DNA of 64,000 nt, taken from positions 1-64,000 of the forward strand of contig NZ_WWCN01000002.1 of the NCBI RefSeq assembly GCF_009857445.1, read 5' to 3'. This DNA is from Duganella flavida. GTDB taxonomy: Bacteria; Pseudomonadota; Gammaproteobacteria; Burkholderiales; Burkholderiaceae_D. Positions 7,901 to 15,949 of the stretch are shown piece by piece. The position numbers and the translations under genes were made by a program. The notes under the pieces are model-generated. The model ran no database searches, had not been told where the DNA came from, and saw only the letters and a list, made by a program, of their open reading frames with translations. The stretch's first letter is position 1, and the number at the start of each line of letters is the position of its first letter.

Positions 7901-10900
7901 GGTACGATGGAAGTCGTCGGAGCCAATAGCGCCGGCAAGATCAAGTCCTTGCTTAAAATAAGCTGCGGCCTCCTCAACGCCAACACGCCAGACAGCACGG
8001 GCAAGATCACCGTATGAATTAACCCTGGAGCTGACATCAGTATCGTGCTGTATTTGAGCATCTGCATGTGCCGCAAGATCCAGTGCTGCATCAAGACATT
8101 TGGGATCGCGCGAAAGCCTTGTGATCAAATAGATTAGCTCAGGAGTGTAAATCCCAGGTACGCTGATAATCCAATCAACTAAACTCTTCGTGACTATCTC
8201 ATCGAGCGCTCCTAAGGCATCGGCGATATCGAAAATTATGCGCAAACCAGTTCTAGCAGCGTATGCCTTCCCATCCCGATACGGATAATTTGAGGCTTTA
8301 TCAACGTCACGCCTGAGTTGATTAATTGCTTCAGTCAACATTTCGCAGCGCTTTTTTCCTAATGGAGGTCGAATGATAAATGCAACATGCTGTGCATAAA
8401 TCAATAGAGGAAAAATGCGGCTGTCGAATGCCCGAGAATAGCTCGACCTTGTCTCCTCATTCAGGGCCTTTCGTTTGCGCCGTAAGCGCTTGCCGTCATA
8501 AGTCCGAGCCGTAAGTTTCTCCTTAAGCGCTGCGATGCACGCGCTGTTTCCACGAGACCTAGCACTCGGCGGCACCAGCTCGACCAACTCATTGGGCAAA
8601 AAGTCGATCAATGCCGCCTGCCGTCCAGACAGTGCAGCACTGATGCCGGCAGCTAGAACCGATACATGAATTGCGCTATCCAATGGATACGCAGTGGAAT
8701 AATCGTAGACGGATTCTAATTTGAGAACAGTCCCAGAAAGTATGCTTCGCGCCTCAACATCCATGCCAAGTCCCGCCGCACGAGCAGCAGCGAAAATGCA
8801 CGCGGCGCTAAGTCCAGCACTTTTCTCCATAGCAGAAGGAGCTTTTGCGAGCACCTTGAGTATTTTTTTTGTGTGAGGGTCGGTTTGGTTTGTGAAGTAG
8901 AGTGCCGCTGCGTATAGCGATCTGACAGACAAACGGCACCGCGACAAACGAGCTTCCATTTGCATAACAGGAGGATGCGGAGAATGACGATGCCGATCCA
9001 ACAGATCAAACAGATCCCGAAACTTTAAAAAGCTTGCTCCCTCTCCTCGTGAGCTAAAGAATTTGGCCACTTTAAAGTCGCTACCTGTTAGCATCGCGAC
9101 ATATGCAAATCCAACATCATCAAAATAATTCGATACGTTGCTTTGTCTTTCGCCAATGTTACGCTTCTTTTGCACCGACCAATTGAACCAATCAATTGAT
9201 CGACGAGCATGGCGATGAGCTTCCTCATAGTTGCCCATAAATGACGTCGCGATCGCTAGTGCGGCATGCTTGCCGCCAGGCCATCCAGTCTTGGTCATAG
9301 ACAAGCGCCGCAGCGCATCGGGATCATCGGATATCGCAGCTAGATCAGGGTACTCATATAGCAGTCGATCAGATCGCTCATGTCCAGCTGCCACCAAAGA
9401 TGCTTCCATGAACAGGCGCCACAGATCGTCGAACTTTTCTCTTTCAGCAGTTAACACGATTGCCGCAGTAATACGCGACAACCGAATCTCTCGTATGCTC
9501 ACAAGTGAAACTCCACTTGGTACGCGCAGGTCGTAGGCCAGTTCGATCAACTGGTCAGCGTAGCGTAGTGAAGTGAGTAAACCCGGCAACGCGCGCGCTG
9601 CATAGGTTGATTCAACTTGTCGCTCCTGAAGAATCTTTACTATCTGATCTCGTGCGGCTTGATCGTTACCATAATTCTTTCGAATTAATGTCTCCGTCGG
9701 TTCATCCCGAAACATTAGTCCATGTGGAGTTCGTTCGATTAGCGGATAAAGATCAGCTACAAAACTTTCCACCTGCTCCGCAATCATCTCGTGTGCGGCT
9801 GCCAGCTCTTCTATTGGCACAGGCGGCGACAGCAGAGCCACTCCTGCCAGCAGCAGATCGATATCCCGGTCACTTGCACCGCGAATACGGGCCGCTTCAC
9901 GTGCATCGGCCAGACGCTTCCGCAGCAAAGTATCAAGCAACTCATTGGGTTCACCAAGGGCATCAGGAGAGGCCCATAGATCAAAGGGCCGCCCTGTTGT
10001 GATCAAGCTGTCGAGACAACGAGGATTCCGACCTGATCGCATGGACAGAGACGCAACCTCAACAGAGGATGCATCCGGAATACGTTTGGCGACGAGAGTA
10101 CGTATTTCCACCTCTGTGAACAGTGGGATAGAAAAAGGCCGATATAACATGCCCCCAACCGCAAGCTCCAAACGCTCTGTTCTACACGATACGATGACAC
10201 GCACCCCCTCAATTGGATCGGCGGTCAGACTACGCAAAAGTAGATGGGCGAAGGAACTTGTGGCCGTCTCGATCGCCGCAATCGCAGCGTGATCGATAGC
10301 GTCCAAGATTAAAGACACTGATGCGCCGGCACGAACCGAACGCGCTGTCCCAACAGCTTGGATAATTCGTCGACGGAACGCCCTAACCAAACCGGTTATA
10401 TCAGACAATGGCAGCAAAATATCGCACAACCCATCGCCAGCAAGTAGGTTCGCCAAATGCACCAGTGTTCGCTCTGGCAAATGTCGTCCGTCGGCAGGAT
10501 CTCGCCAGCGACCGGCACCAAATCCATCAAATAAAACAACCGGACCATCATTGCTCAAACGCTCAGCGAGCCCCTGCATAAGAACCGTCTTTCCCATTCC
10601 TCCAGCTGCATGAACTACAACCGGTGCCCCGACAGTTCGAGCACAAGCTACAAGGTCGTCGAGCACAGCGCGTTGGACGACCACATCAACATAGGGGAAC
10701 GCATCGGGAGTTGGATAAAGTCGATCCTCATGATCTACGCCGAGTTCGGCCAAAACGGAGATACGATCAATTCGCTTATCCGTTTCGCTCCCGGGCCCCG
10801 CTTTATCCCTTACAAGGCTTCGTAACTTGAGCAAGCGCTTTTCCGCATCCGGGTCGCTCGGCTCACTCCAGGATGCCAGCATAGTCGCAACGGAATGCTC

Positions 10901-11551
10901 TGCCTGCTTCAGAGTGCCTTTCCCTCCGACCAAATCAACTCGTCGCAATAGCTCGGCAATTGGGAAGGAATAGGCAGCCAATGCCAGTCGAATACGGTCA
11001 GCTTGGCTTTTCAGGTCTCCAGACATCTCGCCGCCACTTATCAACATGGACAATGCCCGATCCAGATTCTCATGAACTGGTCGGTTGGTGGCGAACTCGT
11101 ATTTGACAACGGAAAGGACATGCTCATCGCCATGCTGCGTCCGTAATTGAGCATCGGTGATGGCAAATTTTCTAAGTGTTTGTTCAAAATCAACGGCGCG
11201 TACTGGCGAATCTGCTTTAGCGATAGAGTATTTGAACTGAACCACTACAACTTGACGAGCGTGAGCAATATCAGTGGCACCGTAGTAGCGAACAAGATCA
11301 GCAATTTCCACGGCGTCGTCGCCCAACGTCTTCTCGTCCTCTATATCTAAGCCTTCCAGCGTAATGGCGGTCAAGCTCGTCAATGGCGGAAGAAGTTCCA
11401 GTGCAGTTCGCGCTGCCCAAGCCTCGTGAAAAGCATGACCTGCTTTCGAGGCACGCAATTTATCAATTCTGATTGTCTGGCGTGTTTCCTCTTGACCCTT
11501 GTCATTGATCATATTTGGCTTTAGTCCCGTATCACTTTCGAAGCCGAGCAT
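4922..11551 (-). CDS. Giant STAND ATPase with N-terminal nuclease-like domain (candidate anti-phage protein)
   Basis: A 2209-residue protein. Residues about 35-160 resemble the Cap4/DUF4297-type dsDNA nuclease: HAFHEAWAARTALELL, E66, DDAVEIAD (78-85) and VVQFKYS (Q105, K107). Residues about 285-620 are a P-loop STAND/NACHT module, with Walker A GGMGKT (317-322), Walker B SLILDAID (413-420) and a sensor Arg in VIVSCR (R457). The remaining 1500 residues look like helical TPR/HEAT-type repeats, ending in a mixed domain after about 2000. Nuclease-STAND-repeat is the layout of Avs (AVAST) and related phage sensors, in which the repeats detect a phage protein and the ATPase oligomerises to activate the nuclease. 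Codon use is AT-richer than the core genes. The start is uncertain: neither the ATG at 11551 nor the one at 11512 has a clear ribosome site. Confidence 0.8.
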   Translation of the reverse strand: MLGFESDTGLKPNMINDKGQEETRQTIRIDKLRASKAGHAFHEAWAARTALELLPPLTSLTAITLEGLDIEDEKTLGDDAVEIADLVRYYGATDIAHARQVVVVQFKYSIAKADSPVRAVDFEQTLRKFAITDAQLRTQHGDEHVLSVVKYEFATNRPVHENLDRALSMLISGGEMSGDLKSQADRIRLALAAYSFPIAELLRRVDLVGGKGTLKQAEHSVATMLASWSEPSDPDAEKRLLKLRSLVRDKAGPGSETDKRIDRISVLAELGVDHEDRLYPTPDAFPYVDVVVQRAVLDDLVACARTVGAPVVVHAAGGMGKTVLMQGLAERLSNDGPVVLFDGFGAGRWRDPADGRHLPERTLVHLANLLAGDGLCDILLPLSDITGLVRAFRRRIIQAVGTARSVRAGASVSLILDAIDHAAIAAIETATSSFAHLLLRSLTADPIEGVRVIVSCRTERLELAVGGMLYRPFSIPLFTEVEIRTLVAKRIPDASSVEVASLSMRSGRNPRCLDSLITTGRPFDLWASPDALGEPNELLDTLLRKRLADAREAARIRGASDRDIDLLLAGVALLSPPVPIEELAAAHEMIAEQVESFVADLYPLIERTPHGLMFRDEPTETLIRKNYGNDQAARDQIVKILQERQVESTYAARALPGLLTSLRYADQLIELAYDLRVPSGVSLVSIREIRLSRITAAIVLTAEREKFDDLWRLFMEASLVAAGHERSDRLLYEYPDLAAISDDPDALRRLSMTKTGWPGGKHAALAIATSFMGNYEEAHRHARRSIDWFNWSVQKKRNIGERQSNVSNYFDDVGFAYVAMLTGSDFKVAKFFSSRGEGASFLKFRDLFDLLDRHRHSPHPPVMQMEARLSRCRLSVRSLYAAALYFTNQTDPHTKKILKVLAKAPSAMEKSAGLSAACIFAAARAAGLGMDVEARSILSGTVLKLESVYDYSTAYPLDSAIHVSVLAAGISAALSGRQAALIDFLPNELVELVPPSARSRGNSACIAALKEKLTARTYDGKRLRRKRKALNEETRSSYSRAFDSRIFPLLIYAQHVAFIIRPPLGKKRCEMLTEAINQLRRDVDKASNYPYRDGKAYAARTGLRIIFDIADALGALDEIVTKSLVDWIISVPGIYTPELIYLITRLSRDPKCLDAALDLAAHADAQIQHDTDVSSRVNSYGDLARAVWRVGVEEAAAYFKQGLDLAGAIGSDDFHRTNHLLAIAGRYCGPELPAEASHTLARILELNQHEDGKFPWIEYAQAMVPTSGLATLAKLARQDDRGAARFGLSLGPALTVLVRNSKLSAETAAALLGLASPVETWTWSLSDFASEIVGRLNPIRKEWFFKLLLIEIDRQDQLSPSKNTIDGLAKLAVENLAPDSTSLSRIKALQRRLQSDSELSTTALPVDTQQASTLYPVDFSDPDEIDRQILSRGEGDKERPWPAQILSRMANQISTPSDRLRYVRAVVEISAATLADKIRALDDYLPEWERSSRAMRDELPTLGLRLAKKHAAELAGSDYEASIGWTGIEQYFHSSPKSLVQQAVMALRDSAENLSGDSWLLLASKLASEVSPQAFATGLERFLTNTGEKLPNEVGDGPWRVGFQVAADEATFLASLLWARLGHPVASMRWRAAHAVRRLVAIERFDVVDALLTRFKFDSGLPCADAKLPFYAMHAQLWLLISCARIAKDSAQGFVKHRPIFEEIAFSTTFPHVVARAFAMDVLRKLEPLIGDDERVLLRSKLSVANRSPFSPITRTELGELCYRARPDSRPEEDSAFRLEYDFNKYQVARLCRVFSCPGWEVSDRINVWVKRWDNKIGSMYECPRSGNDDYESGSSSSVPARDRYGGYLGWHALMLVAGELLATRAIVDDPWDKEVWAHFLGSYTLSRDDGEWISDLTDLFPIDIADVAELPMPEPGQASTLREDRRLLLPLLGVSDGIAIGENLLVSGRCSPGSGLTLTVQSVIANDHDAKATAMAWLSADQTFRWLPHDKSEIARHFGRQGHTVRPWLEGMENAEYNLDQHDSYGASSALDRPFPARWTQKKLGLIQRDPVVRSWRIEDSPAYFAQAWGAEGGRGEYAWSKTGSRLFVTKDALLTLLQSCRRTLVLSILIRKYYSAKSDGHSGDSGSFSYRSLIIVVKENGEIWVPRGISADAKKAIAVLSTDRQRDFYPRFRAIAGLPDEWELKRSERQFTAVQIQMLNKLYGSGE

Positions 11552-11557
11552 CTGAAC

Positions 11558-11938
11558 TTAATTAGGCCCAGCCAACAAACTATTGATCGTCTTAAACACC
11601 GCTTCGAACCTCTCAAGGGAGGCCTTGACGTCAGGTGTCGCCGTCCAGTACTGAGAGATTTCGCATCAACCATTCGGCAGGCACGTAATGACCAAAATCA
11701 GGAACGCTTGTGGTAAGAAGTTTGCCGGCAGCTTCTATCTGCTTGACGCTAGCGTAGCGGGTAGTCGCGAATCTTTCGTAGGTAAAACCATCTGTCGCGC
11801 CTTAGCCATGCAGCGCTCGCAAAATGGCGGTCTTCCCAGCCTTGTTTTTCCAACGAGACAGGTTAATTCGCCTACGTCAAATTCGCCGCTGTCATCTATT
11901 GAGCGGAAGTCGTGTACATGTGCCCTGATCGACTTCAT
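11558..11938 (-). pseudogene. Remnant of an OLD-type AAA ATPase gene
   Basis: From an ATG at 11938 the minus strand reads KSIRAHVHDFRSIDDSGEF...GELTCLVGK, the start of an OLD/RecF-like AAA ATPase. The Walker A continuation (NKAGKTAILRALHG) appears only after a one-base shift in an A-tract near 11844. Stops and shifts follow. An isolated stretch (VPAEWLMRNLSVLDG, then after another shift TPDVKASLERFEAVFKT) then reaches a TAA at 11558-11560, 6 bp before the STAND start codon. The gene must have lost most of its middle. It was probably once the first gene of an operon with the STAND gene. A TATAAT hexamer lies at 11969-11974. Confidence 0.6.
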
Positions 11939-12307
11939 ACATTTCGATAAATAAGAATGGTGTAAAGAATTATAGCTGCATGTATGACAATAAACCCACC
12001 TCACCTGTGAAGTTTGCTTGGCCTATCCTTCATTGAGGGCGACATCACCGTCAATGAGGAATGGCCTGAATACCACGTCAAGAAGTGCGACGTCATCTGG
12101 CACTGGTGGGCATCGCTACGCCGGCGACCTACGTCAGAGCGCTGCCGCGTGTTTGTTCGAGCTGGACTTCGAAGCCAATCAGTGACCGCTCTGATGAGAA
12201 TACGCAGTTATATGAGTATTCAGGCGCTTCATGTCTGTTGACGGGCAAGAATGTCCATGATTCGACAAACTAATCATGTGGAATTCAGCATTGGTAACTA
12301 ACCTGTG
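11939..12307. other. Gene-poor right end of the island
   Basis: No convincing intact gene is seen. The best trace is a plus-strand tail at about 12106-12183 ([25 protein letters not shown] then stop) that looks like the end of a protein but has no recognisable start. The stretch ends at the comM junction and holds one inverted repeat (12256-12278). Confidence 0.4.
12256..12278. repeat. 7-bp inverted repeat near the island/comM junction
   Basis: CATGATT (12256-12262) and AATCATG (12272-12278) are perfect inverse complements around a 9-bp loop. They lie about 30 bp inside the island edge. This could be part of an end recognised by the mobility enzyme, but the opposite end is not available for comparison. 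Confidence 0.3.
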
Positions 12308-12544
12308 CCCGGATTCTTTGGGCAAATCAGCCGGCGCGAGGTTGACGGTAATGCGCTGGGCAGGAAATTCAAAGCCGCCATTCTGGATAGCGGCGCGGAC
12401 GCGGTCCTTGGCTTCTTTGACTTCGGTATCGGCCAGCCCGACGATGGTGAAGGCAGGCAAGCCATTCGCCAGATGCACTTCAACGCTGACTTCCTGCGCC
12501 TCCATGCCAGCCAGGGCGCGGCTTTTGAGTACGGCGAGGCTCAT
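12308..12544 (-). pseudogene. comM: 5' fragment of comM (YifB family), cut after codon 79
   Basis: The first 79 residues ([12 protein letters not shown]...[13 protein letters not shown]) match the N-terminal domain of ComM/YifB, the Mg-chelatase-like AAA helicase that speeds branch migration during natural transformation. The normal protein is about 500 residues and continues RFDLPIALGIL. Here it switches at about 12307 to unrelated residues and stops at 12179. The gene is therefore disrupted by the island. The rest of comM is not in the window. Loss of ComM generally lowers transformation efficiency. Confidence 0.85.
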
Positions 12545-12609
12545 GACGGGGCGGATGAACTAGAGGGACCAACCGCCAGCGTAAACCAGGTCCGCCGCGC
12601 CGCTTTGCG

Positions 12610-12627
12610 GCAGGACAAACGTCCTGC
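12610..12627 (-). terminator. Hairpin just downstream of ubiK
   Basis: GCAGGAC-AAAC-GTCCTGC is a perfect 7-bp stem with a 4-base loop. It lies 11 bp after the ubiK stop codon on the minus strand. There is no T-run behind it, so termination is uncertain. Confidence 0.3.
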
Positions 12628-12637
12628 ACTTGATTGA

Positions 12638-12874
12638 TTACTTAATCTTGCTTTCCAGCTCAGCCAGGCGGGTTTCCAGCGCTTCCAGCTTGGCGCGGGT
12701 TTTTGCCAACACTTGCGTTTGGATATCGAATTCCTCGCGCGTCACCAGGTCCAGCTTGGCGAAGCCCTGCGTCATCATGGACTTGACGTTCTTTTCAATG
12801 TCCTTTGCTGGTGAGTTTTCGATGGCTTGGCTGACTTTGTTCTGCAAGTCATTAAAAAAAGTGTTCATATCCAT
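12638..12874 (-). CDS. ubiK: Ubiquinone biosynthesis accessory factor UbiK
   Basis: A 78-residue protein (YqiC/BMFP family). It has an amphipathic N-terminal helix (FFNDLQNKVSQAIE) and a C-terminal coiled coil with the family signature (FDIQTQVLAKTRAKLEALETR). UbiK trimerises, binds membranes and UbiJ, and supports the aerobic Ubi complex in ubiquinone synthesis. AGGA lies 5 bp before the ATG. The gene stands next to comM, as it often does in betaproteobacteria, and faces away from the nitrogen operon. The length is normal. Confidence 0.85.
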   Translation of the reverse strand: MDMNTFFNDLQNKVSQAIENSPAKDIEKNVKSMMTQGFAKLDLVTREEFDIQTQVLAKTRAKLEALETRLAELESKIK

Positions 12875-12903
12875 AATATTCCTTGATCTGGTTAAGTCCT
12901 CAT

Positions 12904-12920
12904 TGCACCATAAAGGTGCG
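12904..12920. promoter_or_regulatory. NtrC binding site
   Basis: TGCACC-ATAAA-GGTGCG matches the NtrC consensus TGCACC-N5-GGTGCA in 11 of 12 positions. It lies about 125 bp upstream of the sigma-54 promoter at 13045, the usual enhancer distance. A further half site (GGTGCG) is at 12936-12941. Confidence 0.75.
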
Positions 12921-13044
12921 AGTCGGCGTTAATGTGGTGCGAAACCGCCGAAATCCCTCATTGCGCTCGTGGCAATTCTCACTTTGGACAGGGCAGGCCC
13001 GTTGTCATCGATGATACGGCAGCTGTTTGCTGGACAACATTAGC

Positions 13045-13060
13045 TGGCACACATTCTGCT
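13045..13060 (+). promoter_or_regulatory. Sigma-54 (RpoN) promoter of the porin-glnK-amtB operon
   Basis: TGGCACACATTCTGCT has GG at 13046-13047 and GC at 13058-13059, exactly 10 bp apart, with the -24 element TGGCAC intact. It precedes the porin gene by about 93 bp. Together with the NtrC site this predicts induction under nitrogen limitation. Confidence 0.7.
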
Positions 13061-13152
13061 AAAGAAGCTGATGAATGCTTTTCATTGCTTCGCTTAACAA
13101 GGATTTTAAACCGCATCTGCTAATCAAGTTCAACTCACTAGGAAAAACAATT

Positions 13153-13899
13153 ATGAAAATGGCCAAGAACTATACCCTGATCGCAGCGTTGACCTTAGCA
13201 TTCGCGTCCTTGGCGCACGCAGAAGAGGCGGCACCCGCCCCTGAAGCGAAACCCGACAACGAAGTCAGCTTTAATGCTGCCGTTGCCAGCGACTACCGTT
13301 ACCGCGGCGTATCGCAAACCCGCCTGAAACCAGCCCTGCAAGGCGGCGCTGATTACGTGAATAACCCAACCGGCTTCTACGCCGGCACCTGGCTGTCGAC
13401 CATCAAGTGGGTCAAGGACGGCGGCGGCGACGGCAGCGTCGAATGGGATCTGTACGCTGGTAAACGCGGCAACATCACCGACACCATTAGCTACGACGTC
13501 GGTGGCCTGTACTACTACTACCCGTCGAACAAGCTGAGCCCAAGCGCCAACACTTTCGAACTGTATGGCCAGATTTCGGCCGGTCCGTTCTCGCTGAAAT
13601 ATTCGCAATCGACCACCAACCTGTTCGGCTTTGCCGACAGTAAGAACTCCGGCTATGTGGACGGCCAGCTGAACCAGGAAGTGTATGACGGCTATACCCT
13701 GAACCTGCACGTCGGCCGCCAGAACGTGAAGAACAACGGCGCTGCCAGCTACACCGATTACAAGGTTGGCGTCACCAAAGATTTCGGCGTAGTGACTGTG
13801 GCATTGGCGGCGGTCTATGCCGACACTGAAGCCTACGTCGGAAACGGGAAGAACCTGGGTAAAACCGGTGCTGTCCTGCTCATCTCCAAAACCTTCTAA
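13153..13899 (+). CDS. TorF-family outer-membrane porin of the ammonium operon
   Basis: A 248-residue outer-membrane beta-barrel of the TorF/Gcw_chp family. It has a signal peptide (MKMAKNYTLIAALTLAFASLAHA), then the family start EVSFNAAVASDYRYRGVSQT, alternating beta strands and a C-terminal Phe for BAM insertion. I chose ATG 13153 because AGGA precedes it and a signal peptide follows; the in-frame ATG at 13075 would add a non-signal extension. The gene lies 12 bp before glnK and shares the sigma-54/NtrC promoter. A role in passage of ammonium or small nitrogen compounds across the outer membrane is inferred. Confidence 0.82.
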   Translation: MKMAKNYTLIAALTLAFASLAHAEEAAPAPEAKPDNEVSFNAAVASDYRYRGVSQTRLKPALQGGADYVNNPTGFYAGTWLSTIKWVKDGGGDGSVEWDLYAGKRGNITDTISYDVGGLYYYYPSNKLSPSANTFELYGQISAGPFSLKYSQSTTNLFGFADSKNSGYVDGQLNQEVYDGYTLNLHVGRQNVKNNGAASYTDYKVGVTKDFGVVTVALAAVYADTEAYVGNGKNLGKTGAVLLISKTF

Positions 13900-14250
<351 letters not shown>

Positions 14251-14264
14251 GAGGACGACGAGAA

Positions 14265-15824
14265 ATGAAAAAAACCATAACGAGCTTGCTAGCTGGGGTC
14301 TCTATCCTGTTTGCGCTGGCTGCACCCGTGTACGCGCAGGACGCCAAGCCTGCTGCCTCGGCTCCTGTTGCTGCGGCCGCTGCCGCACCTGAAGCGTCGG
14401 CCCCGGCTGCCGCTGCCCCTGCTGCTTCGGCTGCCGCTGCGCCGGCCGCTGCTGCACCAGCTGCGCCTGCTGAAGCGGCGCCAGCTGCTCCAGCACCAAC
14501 GCCAAACAAGGGCGACAACGCCTGGATGATGGTCTCGACCCTGCTGGTGATCCTGATGACTATCCCTGGCCTGGCCCTGTTCTACGGTGGCCTGGTGCGT
14601 TCGAAAAACATGCTGTCGATCCTGATGCAAGTGTTCATGGTGTTCGCCCTGATCATTGTGCTCTGGTGCATCTACGGCTACTCGCTGGCCTTCACCGAAG
14701 GTAATGCCTTCATCGGTAAATTTGACCGTGCCTTCCTGAACGGCATCTGGGATCCGGCCAAGGGCGCCTTTGCCTACGCCGCTACCTTCAGCAAGGGTGT
14801 AGTGATTCCTGAGTTCGTGTACGTAGCGTTCCAGGCGACCTTCGCAGCGATTACCTGCGGCCTGATCATCGGCGCTTTCGCTGAACGCGCCAAGTTCACC
14901 GCCGTGCTGGCCTTCATCGTGCTGTGGTTCACGTTCGCCTACCTGCCGATTGCCCACATGGTCTGGTTCTGGACCGGTCCGGACGCGATCAAAGACGCAG
15001 CTACCCTGGCCACCGAAACTGCCAAAGGCGGCTTCCTGTTCCAAAAAGGCGCGCTGGACTTCGCCGGCGGCACCGTGGTACACATCAACGCTGCAGTGGC
15101 CGGCCTGGTTGGCGCCTTCATGATGGGCAAACGCGTAGGCTACGGCCGCGAGTCGATGGCTCCACACTCGGTCACCATGACCATGATCGGCGCTTCGCTG
15201 CTGTGGGTGGGCTGGTTTGGTTTCAACGCCGGTTCGGCGCTGGAAGCTGCTGACACCGCCGCACTGGCCTTCATCAACACCCTGCTGGCAACTGCTGCTG
15301 CCACCGTCGCTTGGGTCTTCGCTGAGTGGATCTTCAAAGGCAAACCATCGATGCTGGGCGGCGCTTCGGGCGCAGTGGCTGGTCTGGTAGCCATCACCCC
15401 AGCTTGCGGCTTCGTTGGCCCAATGGGCGCACTGATCATCGGCCTGCTGGCTGGCGTGGTCTGCCTGTGGGGTGTGAACGGCCTGAAACGCCTGCTGGGC
15501 GCAGATGACTCGCTGGACGTGTTCGGCGTCCACGGCGTCGGCGGTATCCTGGGCGCGATCCTGACCGGTGTGTTCGCTGCACCGTCGCTGGGCGGCCAAG
15601 GCATCATGGACTACGTTGCCAACAAAGTTTCGGCTGACTACTCGATCGTTGACCAAGTCATCGTGCAAGCGACCGCAGTTGGCACCACCATCATCTGGTC
15701 GGGCATCGTCTCGGTCATCGCTTACAAGCTGGTCGACATCGTCATCGGCCTCCGTGTACCGGAAGAAGAAGAGCGCGAAGGCCTGGACATCACCACCCAC
15801 GGTGAGTCGGCTTACCATGCTTAA
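14265..15824 (+). CDS. amtB: Ammonium transporter AmtB
   Basis: A 519-residue Amt/Rh channel. The core starts near residue 85 (NAWMMVSTLLVILMTIPGLALFYGGLVR) and keeps the pore twin-His pair in PIAHMVWFW and VFGVHGVGGILG. A signal peptide (1-24, ending VYA) and an unusual linker made almost only of Ala and Pro (about 25-82) precede it. The cytoplasmic tail (EEEEREGLDI...GESAYHA) is the normal site for GlnK contact. The gene is the last of the porin-glnK-amtB operon and is followed by a strong terminator. Confidence 0.93.
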   Translation: MKKTITSLLAGVSILFALAAPVYAQDAKPAASAPVAAAAAAPEASAPAAAAPAASAAAAPAAAAPAAPAEAAPAAPAPTPNKGDNAWMMVSTLLVILMTIPGLALFYGGLVRSKNMLSILMQVFMVFALIIVLWCIYGYSLAFTEGNAFIGKFDRAFLNGIWDPAKGAFAYAATFSKGVVIPEFVYVAFQATFAAITCGLIIGAFAERAKFTAVLAFIVLWFTFAYLPIAHMVWFWTGPDAIKDAATLATETAKGGFLFQKGALDFAGGTVVHINAAVAGLVGAFMMGKRVGYGRESMAPHSVTMTMIGASLLWVGWFGFNAGSALEAADTAALAFINTLLATAAATVAWVFAEWIFKGKPSMLGGASGAVAGLVAITPACGFVGPMGALIIGLLAGVVCLWGVNGLKRLLGADDSLDVFGVHGVGGILGAILTGVFAAPSLGGQGIMDYVANKVSADYSIVDQVIVQATAVGTTIIWSGIVSVIAYKLVDIVIGLRVPEEEEREGLDITTHGESAYHA

Positions 15825-15852
15825 TTAGTAACATTGCATCAGCGTTGTATCC

Positions 15853-15880
15853 AAAAAGCGCCCCACGGGGCGCTTTTTTT
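15853..15880 (+). terminator. Rho-independent terminator after amtB
   Basis: The arms AAAAAGCGCCCC and GGGGCGCTTTTTTT form a 12-bp A/T-flanked stem with a 3-base loop, ending in a T-run. It ends the nitrogen operon. Confidence 0.9.
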
Positions 15881-15949
15881 ATTGCCTGCCTTTAAAATAG
15901 GGTTTTCGCCCTCATTTGGCATAGTCCGCACGGTAATAAGGATGTAAAC

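Larger units (their letters stand above)
1..12307. mobile_element. Right part of a genomic island inserted in comM
   Basis: This stretch carries a tyrosine recombinase, an IS end, gene fragments and defence-type genes, and is AT-richer than the following 50 kb. It ends abruptly inside comM at codon 79. comM is a known insertion hotspot for islands (for example AbaR elements in Acinetobacter). The left end is outside the window, so neither the other half of comM nor the terminal repeats could be compared. The TetR fragment at 2164 suggests the island is a mosaic. Confidence 0.7.

Noticed and set aside
12014..12241. 75-codon frame in the island's right end
   Set aside because: No ribosome site, no recognisable domain; better explained as debris next to the comM junction.
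14289..15818. Open frame of 509 codons opposite amtB
   Set aside because: It is an antisense shadow caused by the high GC and codon use of amtB. It has a Gln/His/Arg-rich composition and no domain.
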